Shown here: one piece after another, positions 1-10,539 of the stretch | Layout of the letters: every line of letters begins with the position of its first letter | Numbering within the stretch: position 1 is the stretch's first letter | Assembly (NCBI GenBank): GCA_963781955.1 | Contig: CAWAHU010000003.1 | Location: 1-64,000, forward strand | Direction of reading: 5' to 3' | Source: Bog-473 sp963781955 | GTDB taxonomy: Bacteria; Actinomycetota; Acidimicrobiia; Acidimicrobiales; RAAP-2 | Length of the DNA stretch: 64,000 bases | Notes under the pieces: model-generated | Told to the model about the DNA's origin: nothing | Database searches by the model: none | The model's input: only the letters and a program-made list of their open reading frames with translations | Position numbers and translations under genes: made by a program

Positions 1-380
1 GCGCCACCCTGGTCGTGGCCGAGTCGATGGGCGGTCGGCTCACCGCCTTCGACCGGGCACCGGACGGGACGCTGTCGAACCGGCGGGTCTGGGCAACGCT
101 CGAGGGCATCGCCCCGGACGGCATCTGCCTGTGCGCCGACGGCTCCATCTGGGTGGCCAACGCCTTCGGGACCGAGTGCGTCCGGGTGGCCGAGGGGGGC
201 GCCGTCATCGAGCGGGTCGTGACCTCCCTGCGCTGCTTCGCCTGCATGCTCGGCGACGAGGACCGGCGCACGCTCTACCTCGTCACCGCGGCCGACAGCC
301 ACGCCGCCCGAGCGAGCGCTTCGCGCAACGGCGCCATCGAGAAGGTGCGCAGCACGGTGCCCGGGGCCGGACTCCCCTGA
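1..380 (+). CDS. SMP-30/gluconolactonase-like protein, C-terminal part
   Basis: The gene enters from the left edge; the coding frame starts at base 3 and ends at TGA 378-380. The visible ca. 125 residues contain the pattern LDGIAPDGICLCADGSIWVA-like of the SMP-30/gluconolaconase/LRE beta-propeller family (here 'GIAPDGICLCADGSIWVAN'), followed by a late blade with 'CFACMLG' and 'RTLYLVTA'. Family members are calcium-dependent sugar lactonases or related hydrolases acting in the cytoplasm. Base composition is as GC-rich as the region after 24 kb and unlike the DNA that follows, so this is probably the left flank of the chromosomal backbone next to the polysaccharide region. The exact substrate cannot be told. 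Confidence 0.75.
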   Translation, partial: ATLVVAESMGGRLTAFDRAPDGTLSNRRVWATLEGIAPDGICLCADGSIWVANAFGTECVRVAEGGAVIERVVTSLRCFACMLGDEDRRTLYLVTAADSHAARASASRNGAIEKVRSTVPGAGLP

Positions 381-519
381 CCCTCGATGTCCGCCTGGCA
401 TTGCCCACGCACTCAGCGATCCCCTTGGGAAGTTCACGCCGATCACCAAGGACGTCGAAACCGACGACGAGGACCTCGACCCACATCGCTGAGGCGTCCC
501 GGGTCCTTCGCCGGGCGGT

Positions 520-1434
520 CTATCTCGAGGGTCGGGGACCCATCCGACCCCGCGCGGCATCAGCCAGTCCCTGAACGTATGCACGGGCGACTGCGGGACT
601 TCGCGCCTGCACGGTTCTCCACGCGTTGAAGGCCGCGTATACCGTGAGGAGGCCGACAACGCGCGTGATCCTGCGGGTCACACCCTCCGTGTCGAGAGCA
701 AACCGCATTGGATTACGAGCGAGATAGTAGGCCATGTTCTCCGTCAGACCGAGGCTCCCGCGACGCCCACCACTGGCACTGACGGCATGGACACAGAGAA
801 CTTCTCCGAGGTAGCGACACCTCCAGCCGGCAGCTCGAGCTCGCTGACACCATTCCGTTTCGTCGTAGTACATGAAGTAGTCCCCGCGGACACCACCAAC
901 GGATCGCCAAGCAGCGGACGAAACCAATGCACAGCATGTCGACACATAGCCAACATCTGAGGTTGGTGGCACCGAAGCCGCAGAAAGTCCCAGTCCGCGA
1001 TGCCGTGGAAAGGCGAACCAGTCGCTTACGTCACCTCCAGCGAACCAAAGCACATCTGGCCGATCAGCGAACGTTACGGCCGGACCAACCACGGCGATGC
1101 GTTCCTCAGATACCGCTTCGATCATGCACCGTTTCAGACATTCTGGATCGACTGCTGCATCGTTATTCAGGAAGAGTGTCCAATCGACGTCATGCGCGAG
1201 GGCGTATTCCATCCCTACATTGTTGGCATTCGCGACACCCGTGTTCTCGCCCAGCTCAATGAGGACAGTGTCCCTTGGCGCGCCCATACGCAACTCAGAG
1301 ACGTGTTCGGCCGAGGATCCATTGTCCACGCAGATGATCAGATCGGGCGGCATCGTCATATTTGCGAGACTGTGCAGCGCTACGACCGTGTCCTTCGGCG
1401 AGCCCCAATTGATCGTGAGACTTGCCGTCTTCAC
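520..1434 (-). CDS. Glycosyltransferase family 2, rhamnosyltransferase-like
   Basis: A complete 304-residue GT-A glycosyltransferase. The N-terminus has the nucleotide-sugar fold start 'SLTINWGSPKDTVVALHSL' and 'ICVDNGSS'; the acidic metal-binding motif is seen as 'FLNNDAAVDP' near residue 90, and the acceptor-side motif as 'YFMYYDETEWCQRARAAGW' near residues 185-205. This arrangement matches WbbL/RfbF-type rhamnosyltransferases that extend a polyprenyl-linked glycan on the cytoplasmic side of the membrane. Start is GTG at 1434. It lies 113 bases downstream of a broken GT4 gene on the same strand, so the two were probably co-transcribed. It is one of the few unbroken genes of the low-GC region. 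The donor sugar is not predictable from sequence. Confidence 0.85.
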   Translation of the reverse strand: MKTASLTINWGSPKDTVVALHSLANMTMPPDLIICVDNGSSAEHVSELRMGAPRDTVLIELGENTGVANANNVGMEYALAHDVDWTLFLNNDAAVDPECLKRCMIEAVSEERIAVVGPAVTFADRPDVLWFAGGDVSDWFAFPRHRGLGLSAASVPPTSDVGYVSTCCALVSSAAWRSVGGVRGDYFMYYDETEWCQRARAAGWRCRYLGEVLCVHAVSASGGRRGSLGLTENMAYYLARNPMRFALDTEGVTRRITRVVGLLTVYAAFNAWRTVQARSPAVARAYVQGLADAARGRMGPRPSR

Positions 1435-1547
1435 TTGTCCCCGCGATCAAGTGCTTGCCACTTGTGGCGCACAATCCAACTGATCAAAGTGCCGACGCGA
1501 TCGATCAACCACTCTTAGTCCGCTGCCCTGGACTCTTCGTCCCCGAC

Positions 1548-2780
1548 CTAAGTCCCAGACTCGACGACTTCACGGAAGACTCGCTCCCATCTTTCGACAA
1601 ACACATTCGCAGTGTAGGCCTCTGCCCTCCTGCGTCCCTCAGCGCCCATTCTGCCGCGCAGAAAGGGGTCGTCAAGGATCAGTTGCATCGCGCTTCGCAA
1701 CGCTCCCGCATCCCCTGGCGGCACCAGAATCCCAGTGACGCCGTCGACAACGAGGTCGGCAAGTCCACCCACCGCCGAGGCGATCACGGGCCGGCCGGCA
1801 GCCATCGCCTCCAATGCCACCAGACCAAAAGGCTCGGGCCAGACCGACGGCACGACGGCTGCGACGCAATGACCCCAGGCGCGGAGCACGTCCTCGTGAG
1901 GAACGTCCTCAGCGACGATGACGCCGGCTGGAAAGCTCCGTGGCGTGTCCATCCGCCTTATCCCCGCTAGGACCAGTGGCACCCTCAGATCGAGTCCTGC
2001 CCACGCCTCCAAGAGGACATCGAGACCCTTGTGTGGACCGAGCGCACCTGCGAACATGAGATAGTCCCCCTCCGCTGGTACGAAGGCAGGCCGATCCGCC
2101 CTGTCGCTCGCAAACGCCTCGTCCGGCACAAACGGCGGAATTACGCTCTATCGATCCCCTTCCACGTCGAGATCAGCCCGGCTGATGCTCGCGCCGTTGC
2201 TTCACTGCATGCGATGTAGCGGTCTACACGACCGCGCCACGGCCTCATCGCGGTAAGACCACTCGTGAGTGCGATCGACCGCACGGCTCCGTATTGCTCC
2301 CTCGCGCATCCGAGTGCACTTCGTGTACTTCGGGCCCGTGCACGTGCCGCCACGGTAGACAAAGGTGGTCTTCGGGCAGATCAAGCTGTAATCGTGAAGC
2401 ATGACCACAAGTCTCGTCTCATGTGTGGGCAGTAGAGGTAGCAGCGAGTAGAGCAGCCATGAATGTGCATGGACGATCTGGGGTCGGAACTCCCTCAGGA
2501 TTTTGGCGAGCACGCGAACGATCCCTGGGTCCGGCACAGTCGGGTGGAATGGCTTCTCGGGATTGACGTAATGACGTCCAAGGATCCGGCTCCACCCCGC
2601 GACTCGATGCACCCGCACTTCCCCGTCGAACTCCGTGCGTGGTCCCTTCGGCCCAGCGAGAGACACGACCTCCACTTCGTGACCACGGCGAATCAACTGG
2701 TGCGAAAGCATCTTCACCACGAGGTCGCGCCCGCCGAGGAGTGGGGGCGGATAGCAGTCGGTGACCTCGAGAATCCTCAA
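1548..2780 (-). pseudogene. Glycosyltransferase family 4, two frameshifts
   Basis: Three consecutive frames together make one GT4 (GT-B fold) protein of about 400 residues. Frame one (from TTG 2780) carries the acceptor domain: 'VTDCYPPPLLGGRDLVVKML' and 'IVHAHSWLLYSLL', 'VVMLHDYSLICPKT'. The middle piece (about 2290 to 2145) reads 'RYIACSEATARASAG'. The last frame to 1548 carries the donor domain: 'FAGALGPHKGLDVLLEAW' and the nucleotide-diphosphate-sugar motif 'EPFGLVALEAMAAGRPVIA'. Shifts lie near 2290 and 2143; at the second, removing two bases restores 'VIPPFVPDEAF'. No stop codons or lost motifs occur between shifts, so this is either a very recent pseudogene or an assembly error. Role: adding a sugar to a cell-surface glycan, sugar unknown. 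Confidence 0.75.
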
Positions 2781-3592
2781 TTCAGATCATCTCGATCCGA
2801 GGCGCCCGACCCGCGAGTAGGGCTTGCCCAGGACGGTCGATTTTGACGTCTCACGATGGACCCGACACCTCCGTGTCCACGAAACGGTAGAAGCTGCATA
2901 AGACCACGTCCGAGTCCATTTCTGGGGCTCGTGACGACAGGGCGCCGCAAATCCTGATTTCGCCGGCGCCGCGTATCGGATGAATGGCGTCGTACCGATG
3001 ATTCATCAGTGGGAGTCCGGCTGAAGGGTTGACAGTAGTGCCGGGATCGACCCAGGCCAAATGCCCGGCGCCACCTGCCTAACGGGCGACCTCGGCATCG
3101 GACCGGGTACAAGTCCCTCGGCTTGCAATGCAAGTTTCTCGAGACCGTCCGGCCGACGGAGTCCGACCGGACGGGTTATCGCAGGGGACGTCCACCGAGT
3201 CGGTCAACCTAAGGGCTAAAGAAGCCAGGGGCGTTCGCCGACGCATAGGGGGATCATTGCGTCGAAACGGAGGCTGGGGTGGCGACGTACGAGGGGGCCG
3301 CGTCCAAATGTGCCGACGCGCCAGAGCTCATTGGTTCAATCTGGGCCGACAAACGATTCACTCCTTGGCAGATCGATCCAAGTCTTCATCATGTCGTTCG
3401 GGGAACGGATCCAACTTCTCGTCCTTGCCGGCTGACACTCTCACGCGACGCACTCAGCAAGGCACGACAGCGTCATCCCAACGATGCAGGGTGCCACAGT
3501 TGGGCAGACCTTCCCGGTGCCGGGCTTCAGCCAGGCTCCCACTCGAAACAGTTCCCATCGTCGACATCCCTTGCTCTGCGAGGGGCTAAGGG
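2781..3592. other. Long gap, no supported gene
   Basis: About 810 bases separate the GT4 gene from the GH5 gene. An open frame on the minus strand (3060-2851) reads like protein in its middle ('LPLMNHRYDAIHPIRGAGEI') but has no family I recognise and no clear start; it may be another gene fragment. Other frames look like shadows. No RNA gene or long repeat is visible. Confidence 0.4.
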
Positions 3593-4989
3593 GTGTCTCA
3601 CTTTCCACATTGGATTCACGCCCCCGTCTCTCACGTCGCGTTCATCATTCGCAGTCTTCTTCTGCTCTTCGCATTCACAGGACTCACCGCACTGCCCGCC
3701 GGCTCCGGCGCCACGAAGGTCACCCCACACCAGACCTCTGCCTGCGCGCTCGGTTGCTGCGACAACTTCGACGTCGTCAGGAGCCGCGACTTCAAGAGCA
3801 ACTCCAACCGGAGCAGAACGAACGCCAATTGCACTCCAATGGTCGGTGGGTGGACTTCAACCATGGCTCAAGTTGCTGTTCCTGGCTGAGCATTCAACTT
3901 CGAGTTCAACTCATGGCGTTGCTTCAAGCGCCCCATCGGAACCGTCGTCGCCCACCTCGGCACCGTCATCGCCCACCTCGACTGCGAATTCAGATTTCGT
4001 GCAGCAAAACGGTACGACCCTGTCGCTGAATGGACAGCCATACCGCTTCACCGGCATCAACATCTACATGGCCGCCAGTGGCGGCACCCCAGCTGCGGCG
4101 GTGAGCTTTACCCCGATGTTGGGGTCCCGTTGTCAGATATGCCAAACGGCATCGTCTTTCGCTTCTGGGCGTTTCAGAACTTCTTCGTATCCAATGGATC
4201 CTTCGACTGGACAAACCTCGACCAGGTTCTTGCGATCGCAGCCGCTCACGGTGACAAGGTCATCCCGGTGTTGGCCAATCAAGACAGCTATTGCGACAGC
4301 GCAAAGGATCTCGCCTGGTACCAGGGCGGATACGCAGACACGGTCGAACCCGGTGATCTCGTCACCTATCGACAATACGTGGCGGCCGTGGTCAGCCGCT
4401 ACGCAGACAATCCCACCATCGCCATGTGGCAGTTGGTGAATGAGGGTGAGGCAGTCAACAGCGACGGCAGCTGCGACGAATCGGCCGCGTTCGAGCGCTC
4501 TGCTCGCGTTTTCGAACGATGTCGGGGGCATGGTTCACGGTCTTGACCCCAATCACCTGGTGAGCCTGGGCGTTATGGCGGGGTACTCCGGATCGGGAGG
4601 CGCAATGGTGCGGTGCGGCCAATGGCGACTACCAGACGTTGATGGCGTCGCCCGGCAACGATGTGTGTGACTTCCACGACTACGGCTACCCGACCGAACC
4701 CGATGGGTAATCCTGTCGCCCCCGACCTTGCTACGGCGACTCAGATGTGTCATGCCGACGGCAAGCCGATCATGGTAGGGGAGACAGGTGTCTACGCAGA
4801 TAGCTCGGCAGGATTGGCGCCGCGTGCAGCAGAGTTCAGTGCCAAGTTCGCTGCCCAGTTCCAGGCTGGGGTAGTCGGCGAACTCTGTGGTGTTGGGCGG
4901 TGGGGCCAGCATACGTTCTCCCCGACGCTGACCCGGACTATGGGATCTTTCCCGGCGACCCGTCACTCGGCGTGCTCGGGACGTTTTGA
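3593..4989 (+). pseudogene. Secreted GH5-family glycanase (cellulase/mannanase-like), several frameshifts
   Basis: Joined frames give a secreted glycoside hydrolase of about 460 residues. A signal sequence follows GTG 3593 ('VAFIIRSLLLLFAFTGLTAL'), then a Ser/Pro/Thr-rich linker (about 3900-3990) and the catalytic domain: 'LNGQPYRFTGINIYMA' at its start, 'AAHGDKVIPVLANQ', the acid/base motif 'MWQLVNEGE' near 4432, 'CDFHDYGYP' near 4670, and the nucleophile motif 'PIMVGETGVYAD' near 4780. This order is that of GH5 endo-beta-mannanases/cellulases. Frame changes are needed between 3690 and 3900 and near 4096, 4495, 4605, 4685 and 4885; the last frame ends 'FPGDPSLGVLGTF' at TGA 4987-4989. Both catalytic glutamates survive. 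It could cut the cell's own exopolysaccharide or plant-type glycans. A second copy of its 3' end lies at 8808-8905. Confidence 0.75.
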
Positions 4990-5409
4990 CCGGTTATGGA
5001 GGATCCAAGCAGCAAACTAGTCCCGCATGGCCACGTTCTGCCGCTTGAGCTGCGGCGCACGTGTTGCCTCGGAGGCGAATTGTTGAAACTCGATTAGCCC
5101 CGTGGGCAAAGTCCTCATAACCGGTGCTCATAACCGGCCAATGGTCGCCGGCGACTCATCGGGACTGGTTACTCCCCAGCACTATGTCAGTTCCGAAGGT
5201 GTGGGCGCTCAGGTGCCCCGGGTGCTGTCTCTGTGAAACCGCGTCAACTAGTCATGACCGGTCGCTGCAGTGAGAGCTTGGTAGAGCCCGCAGTATGTAG
5301 ATGGATTTGTGTTCTATCTCCTTTCCCTTAGTATTTGGCAAAGCTGGCTGCGCTGATCCGTGGCTACAATCTGCGCGAATGGCAGCGCCCCCTCGAGAGC
5401 GCCATCGAA
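4990..5409. other. Gap with a short direct repeat
   Basis: About 420 bases without a gene. An 11-base sequence (ctcataaccgg) occurs twice, at 5114-5124 and 5127-5137. The stretch just before the next gene is AT-rich (about 5300-5335) and may hold its promoter, but no clear -35/-10 pair stands out. Confidence 0.35.
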
Positions 5410-6998
5410 ATGACTGACAGGGCAGCGGAAACGACTCGTCAAGGCATCTCAACGCCGGTTCTCGCGAGCGGGGAAAGCGATCACGTAGGCCGCTGGCCAC
5501 GACCCGCGTTTTGGCTTACGGCAGGTACTGCTCTCGCTCTCGGTCTCGTCTTGGCCTACCAAGGGATCCATTTGGGATTCTTCCACGGTCAGAACGAAAT
5601 CGACGACGGCGTCTACTACGGCGAAGGTGTGATGCTGGCGCACGGGATTCTTCCGTATCGGTCCTACGTCGACGTCCAACCTCCGGGCATGGCGCTCCTT
5701 ATGGCCCCGTTCGGACTGTTGGGACGCTTGACAAGCAACCGCACCGCATTTGAGGTGGCTCGCGTATTCGTCGTGATCGTGAGCATGGCAAACGTCGTGC
5801 TGTTAGGTCGACTGATGAGTCGCCGTCACTGGGTCGGCGTCCTGGTCGGAGTTGTCGCGCTCGCATTCTATGGTGACTCGATCACGGCTGACCACACAAT
5901 ATTGCTCGAGCCGTTCCTCGTCTTTGGCACTTTGTTGGGGCTCTTGTTCGCCTTTGACGATACCGAGTTTGCGACGTCTTCCGCGACGCGATGGCTGGCA
6001 GCCGGTGCGATATTGGGCTTGACCACATCAATCAAACTCTGGGGAGCTTTCCCTCTCCTTGTCCTTCTCGCCTTCGCAGCCATAAGAGGCCGACGTTGTG
6101 TCATGCACTATGTCGCGGGAATACTCGCGGCAATTGTTATCGTGTGTGGGCCCTTCTTCGTCCTCGCACCCGCGACGTTTGTTCGAGAAGTCATCGTCGT
6201 CCAATTCACGAGATCGCACGCCGGATACCCATCCGAGGCGTTTCGACTCATGAATCTTCTCGGAGCACCGGGACACGCTCCGGGCGTGGCCCTCTGGCTC
6301 CCAATATCTCTCTGGTCCGCCACTGCCGTCGTCATCTTGGCCTCGATCATTCTCCAGAGGAGAGTCGATGCCGAGCCGAGCGACCACAAACCTGGACATC
6401 GCTGCGATGACATGTCTTGTGCTCGTTGGGGCTTCGTTTCTCGTCGTGTCGGAGTTCGATACCCACTACGGAGGCTTTCTAGCTCTCTTCATCGCGCTCG
6501 TTCTTCAGCGCGACGGCGGTTCGACTGTTGCTCCTTGCGAAACGTCTCATGACGATCGCGGTAGTTGTTGCGACGCTGGCTGTGTTCCTACTCTCCGTGT
6601 ATCACGTGGCCCACTTCGCGAAAGAACCCCTCCCAACCTCAGCGCTTAACCGAATCTTCCCACCGACTGCATGCGTTGTGAGCGCTGACTATGCACCGCT
6701 AATTCTTGCTAACCGATACAATCTCTTTGAGCAGCAATGCCCACATGTTCTCGATACGTACGGAACTGAACTGACAGACGGGAATGGCATCGCCCTTTCC
6801 GCTTCTGATGCCCGTGCTCCAAAAGTGCAGGCCGACTGGCTGGACTGGCTCCATCGTGCAGATGGGTTCGTTCTCCCCACTCCTGCGTCGAAATATGTCG
6901 TCTTCGGGCCTTCAACTCGGGCATACATCTACTCTCACTTCTCCCTCTCTGCCGTCTCGGACGGCCTCTTCATCTACTCCCGTGCCCATTCTTCGTAG
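5410..6998 (+). pseudogene. GT-C-like integral membrane glycosyltransferase, two frameshifts
   Basis: A polytopic membrane protein of about 525 residues. After a short hydrophilic start (ATG 5410, 'MTDRAAETTRQ') comes a first membrane segment, then a loop with 'NEIDDGVYYGEGVMLAHGIL' and 'YRSYVDVQPPGMALLMAPFG', the acidic first external loop typical of GT39/GT83-like GT-C transferases that use polyprenyl-phosphate sugars. About eight further hydrophobic segments follow. Shifts near 6365 and 6525 break the frame; the last piece (to 6998) has one membrane segment and a soluble tail with 'ACVVSADYAPLILANRYNLF'. A start at TTG 5335 is also open. Likely role: sugar transfer outside the membrane during surface-glycan assembly. 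Confidence 0.65.
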
Positions 6999-7618
6999 CA
7001 ACTCCACCGTAACTGGCGTCTTGGTCGGCCAACGTCGAGGACGGCTTGGAGCGGATCGACCAGGCCCCTTGCGCCGGTCTCTTGATTGCGACTCCACCAC
7101 TCAGGCGCCGTCCAAGCGGGAACTCCGGAAGGACTCGGCTACCGAGGCGATGGTCCAGCCGTTCTCGATCAGACGGCACAGCTGGAGTCGACCTTCAGGT
7201 ACAACTGGACACCGTTACCTAAGCTCTCCTGGCAAATGGGTATGTGTACAGCTCCACGCTGCCTTAAGGGCTCGCCTCATCAGCAATCATCGCATGATCG
7301 ACCAAGCCATTTACGAAGCATGTGCCCCGCGCCCAGAAGGATCAACGCTTCGCGGTCTTCAACGTCGATCCTGATAGACAGACATGCCGATCGGCTGTGA
7401 CGATATCCAATCTGGTGGCCGCTACCGTAGACGCATCCATGTTGGCTGAGGGCTCGGGGTACGCGCTCGCACGGCCCGGTATCACGGGCCGACGACGGTC
7501 TGAAGCGGCCCAACTCCACATCCGTTACTAAGTACTTGCATCCTCCGGGCTTCTTCAGAACGCCAGAGCGGGATGGAAGAATGGGATCCTATGCTCCCCT
7601 CTCGCTCATACAAGGTGA
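6999..7618. other. Gap, no supported gene
   Basis: About 620 bases between the plus-strand membrane protein and the minus-strand GT4 gene. Frames are open for up to 100 codons but none shows a domain, signal or conserved motif; the reading around 7100-7250 in frame with 7086 ('GLGYRGDGPAVLDQTAQLES') looks the most protein-like and could be a gene relic. Confidence 0.35.
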
Positions 7619-8800
7619 CTAGTGATGGCGGATGGCCATTGTGAGTGCTGTCTCGAAGGTGTCCGCGACGGTGGACGGCGCAAACACAGTGTCGGCATGC
7701 CTGATGCGTTCCATCCGCCGTTCGAGTGTGTCATTCCGCCAAGCTGTAATCATTGCCCTTGCGACCGCGGAGGGCTCGTGATCCTCGAACAGCTCGGAAT
7801 GTTCGTCGATGTAATCGGCTGTACCGTTGGTTGGACCCACCACGACGGGTAGGCCGGTGCATAGTCCTTCCGGCACGGCCGTACCGAAGTTCTCGTTTTG
7901 GCTCGTCTGCACAAGGACATGAGCGCTCCTCAGAACGTCGGGTATCTCTCGATGAGGTAACTGTGGGGTGTACTCCACACCACGTTCCCCGTCGAACAGT
8001 TGCAGAATTCGAGGGAAGTATCCCGGGTTCCCGATCATCCTCAGTTGCGCTCCGGGTAGCTGTGAACGGACCAACCGGAAGGCAGCGACGAGGAGATCTA
8101 GTCGCTTGCGGGGATCGCACCGTCCGAGGTGGACGAACAAGGGGGGTTCGGACGCTGGCTCCGACGAAGCTGGAGCGAACAGAGCTGTGTCAACTGGATA
8201 AGGCACTGTCCAGATTGTGTCCGGTCTGTACCCAACTCTTACAAACCGCTCTTTCGCCCAGGTAGAGCCACACAAGAGGACGTCGGGGGTGACGTGGCTA
8301 CGTGTGCGAATAGAAGTGCTCATGGACTGGTAGGCACGCATCATTGCATAGCGCGAGCGACCCCCCAGTTCGATCATTAGGTTCCGAATGCTCTTCAGCG
8401 CGTCAACCTCGCCACCGGGAGCTTCTTGCTCCCATGCCAAGATTGGGATACCGTCACCTTCCACTGGGACATCATTCCCATGAACGCGAACCCGTCATAG
8501 ACGACGATGACGATGCTCCGCCTCGACGACCGTAGCGAAACGACGCATGGCGGTCGACGTGGTGACCACATCCATCCCGTGAAGGACGGGTCCACTCGGA
8601 TGGAGCCCGCCAATCGTGGTGACGAAGCGGCGAGGTAACGGAACAACCCTGAACGCGGGGTGATCCACTGGTGGCTGGGCCAGCTCTGTGAAGAAGTCCA
8701 CCTCGTGTCCCCGGAGGAGCAGCTCCTTGATGACCAAGTAGTGCCCACCTTCACAGCCTCCCAGGTCCTTCGCTACCCATCCGTACATGCCGAGTCTCAT
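7619..8800 (-). pseudogene. Glycosyltransferase family 4, two frameshifts
   Basis: A GT-B glycosyltransferase of about 390 residues. The start ATG 8800 is preceded by an AAAGGTG-like ribosome site. The first frame gives 'MYGWVAKDLGGCEGGHYLVI' and 'RGHEVDFFTELAQP'; after shifts near 8515 and 8480 the long last frame (8464-7619) gives the donor domain 'FVHLGRCDPRKRLDLLVAAF', 'LVQTSQNENFGTAVPEGLCT' (the E-x7-E region) and 'GTADYIDEHSELFEDHEP'. It ends at TAG 7619. It sits directly downstream of another GT4 on the same strand. The frame between shifts is clean, so recent mutation or sequencing indels are equally possible. Acceptor and sugar are unknown. Confidence 0.75.
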
Positions 8801-8807
8801 TCGTGAA

Positions 8808-8905
8808 CACCTTTCCCTGACGCTCACCCCGGTTAATGGGATCTCTCCCGGCGATCCGTGTCTCTGCGCACTCAGGACGTCTGATCGGTTCCACAGGATC
8901 CAACG
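8808..8905 (+). pseudogene. Fragment of a GH5 gene 3' end
   Basis: This stretch matches the last ca. 100 bases of the GH5 gene at about 4906-5010, at roughly three of four positions by eye and including bases past the stop. It still reads 'NGISPGDPCLCALRTS', against 'YGIFPGDPSLGVLGTF' in the other copy. Nothing of the upstream catalytic domain is present. It lies between two minus-strand GT4 genes and overlaps the last codons of the upstream one (stop at 8872), so that gene's C-terminal tail is made of antisense GH5 sequence. Confidence 0.6.
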
Positions 8906-10054
8906 GAGCAACCGACTTGGTCCATCAGCTCCTCGAAGAGTCTGACTGTCCGATTCCAAGAATGGGGATCTCGATACCGCCGTCCGCGCAGATCGGGAAG
9001 TCGGCGAATGGCACTTCTCAGCTCTAGAGGGTCGCGCGGCTGGACCAGGATGGCTCCTTCGTAATCCGCGACGGCCGCCGGTAGCCCTCCGACGGCCGTG
9101 ATGACCATTGGTAGACCGTTGCTCATCGCGACATGAGCGGGGGAACTTGCTGACGAGCGGTGATATGGGAGGACAACTGCGTCGGCGCCGGCAAAATGGG
9201 CGACCACTTCGTCATCCTTCACGAAACGGTTGACCAAGGTAATCCGCTCCCGGTGACGATTGTTCTGAATCATCCGGATGGGCAAGTCCCAGCCCTCCCA
9301 GGTCTCGCCGACCACTGTCAGCCAGTAGTCCTTCACCTCTTCGTCGTCGAAACTCTCAAACGCTTCGACAAGGTCCTCGAGTCCTTTGTAGGGTCGAATG
9401 ATGCCGAAGAACAGGAGATTCAGCGCTTCGGGAGGGGCTGCTCGGAGACTGACTGAAGCAAACCCATCGCTTGGCGATTTGGACGCGTGGTGGTCGTGAG
9501 GTCCAAGGGGAATGAGGACACAGGGGCGCCCTCGGAGCTGATAGCGCTTCTCAAGCGGGACTCGATCGGCCTCAGAGTGGATCACAAAGGCCGACGCCAT
9601 GCGGAAGAATGGCCGTCCCAGGACTGACACCCATGCTCGAGCCATCGGAATCCGCTCCTCTCCGCTGTCGAGCACCTCGTGGAACTCGACGATGACCGAA
9701 GCCCCGAGAAGCCGGGCCAGAAGCGCAATGGCGAGATAGGTGTGAAGCACAGTTCCCGTCCACCACTCGAAGATGACGACATCAGGCTTCCACTTCCTCA
9801 GGCTGTTCAAGTCACGAAAGAGGTTCGGCATCCAATACCAGTCGATGCCGTGCAACACCTCGACAGAGGGGTCGTAGCTCAGATGAGTGGTCGTGGTGCC
9901 GACGTGCTGGCGCCCGGGATAGAGGAAGGTGGGTATGAGTCGCCGCATGGGGATGGCCGCGACCGCGAAACGCCCCGCGAGGGCGTTCGGTTAGTCGAAG
10001 GGTGTAGTAGCTCATGGCGCTCAGGAAGTGCGTCCCGGCGCCAACGACCAGCAC
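8872..10054 (-). CDS. Glycosyltransferase family 4, one frameshift near the start
   Basis: A GT-B transferase of about 390 residues. The first codons (GTG 10054, 'LVVGAGTHFLSAMSYYTLRL') are in another frame from the rest; one indel near 9988 joins them to 'NALAGRFAVAAIPMRRLIPT'. The unbroken part (from 9948) has 'VVIFEWWTGTVLHTYLAIAL', 'LNLLFFGIIRPYKGLEDLVE' at the start of the donor domain, 'RITLVNRFVKDDEVVAHF' and 'ADAVVLPYHRSSASSPAHVA' with 'NGLPMVITAVGGL'. The C-terminal dozen residues derive from a GH5 gene fragment read antisense. It precedes another GT4 gene on the same strand, with 71 bases between. Function: sugar transfer to a membrane-bound glycan, specificity unknown. Confidence 0.75.
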
Positions 10055-10132
10055 CCGTCTCGGCCCGCCGGCTGGGTGAGTCCGCGGCCAATGTCCGGAG
10101 TCCTCTCTGGGACCCCACTGACCGTCGGGCGC

Positions 10133-10532
10133 TCAAGATCCGATCCTCTTCGACACCTTCCCGCGGTCCTGGTCGCGGGGAATAGCCGACATAGGTGCGA
10201 AATGTCGCAAGATCGAAAAGATCAGCGTGCAACCGCCGAGCGCGACTGCGAGCGATAGGCGAGAGAGGCCTATCGGAATCGCAGCGAGTAGCACAGCCAC
10301 ACATATCGCGATCGCGATGCTCACGCCAACACTGGCAAGCAAGACGCTCGCCCCGGGAGAATCGTCGCTCTGGGAGAGCAGCACAGACTAGAGCGAAGCC
10401 TGGCGCAAGGAATACCATGAATACTCCCAGGACGACCCGTACGACCGGAGGCAGAGAACCGTTGGCCGTCGCAACTGTCACGGATGCGACAACGCATGAG
10501 CCGCCAAGAAGGACGAGACGTTCGCGATTCAT
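10133..10532 (-). pseudogene. Small membrane protein, DUF1616-like, frameshifted
   Basis: From ATG 10532 the frame reads 'MNRERLVLLGGSCVVASVTV' and 'VVRVVLGVFMVFLAPGFALV', then shifts near 10388 into 'LSQSDDSPGASVLLASVGVS' and two more hydrophobic stretches, ending at 10133. The total is about 130 residues with four membrane segments. The 'lgl.mvflaPGfalv' segment is like the start of DUF1616 proteins, which are found beside surface-glycan genes; that match is from memory and weak. The start lies at the very end of the upstream membrane-protein gene, so the two were probably one operon. Confidence 0.45.
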
Positions 10533-10539
10533 GGTATGG

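Noticed and set aside
5114..5137. Two 11-base direct repeats as attachment sites
   Set aside because: Only 13 bases apart and with no recombinase gene; more likely local duplication.
6999..7618. A gene in the gap around 7086-7400
   Set aside because: Open but with no recognisable domain, signal or ribosome site, and unlike its neighbours in any frame.
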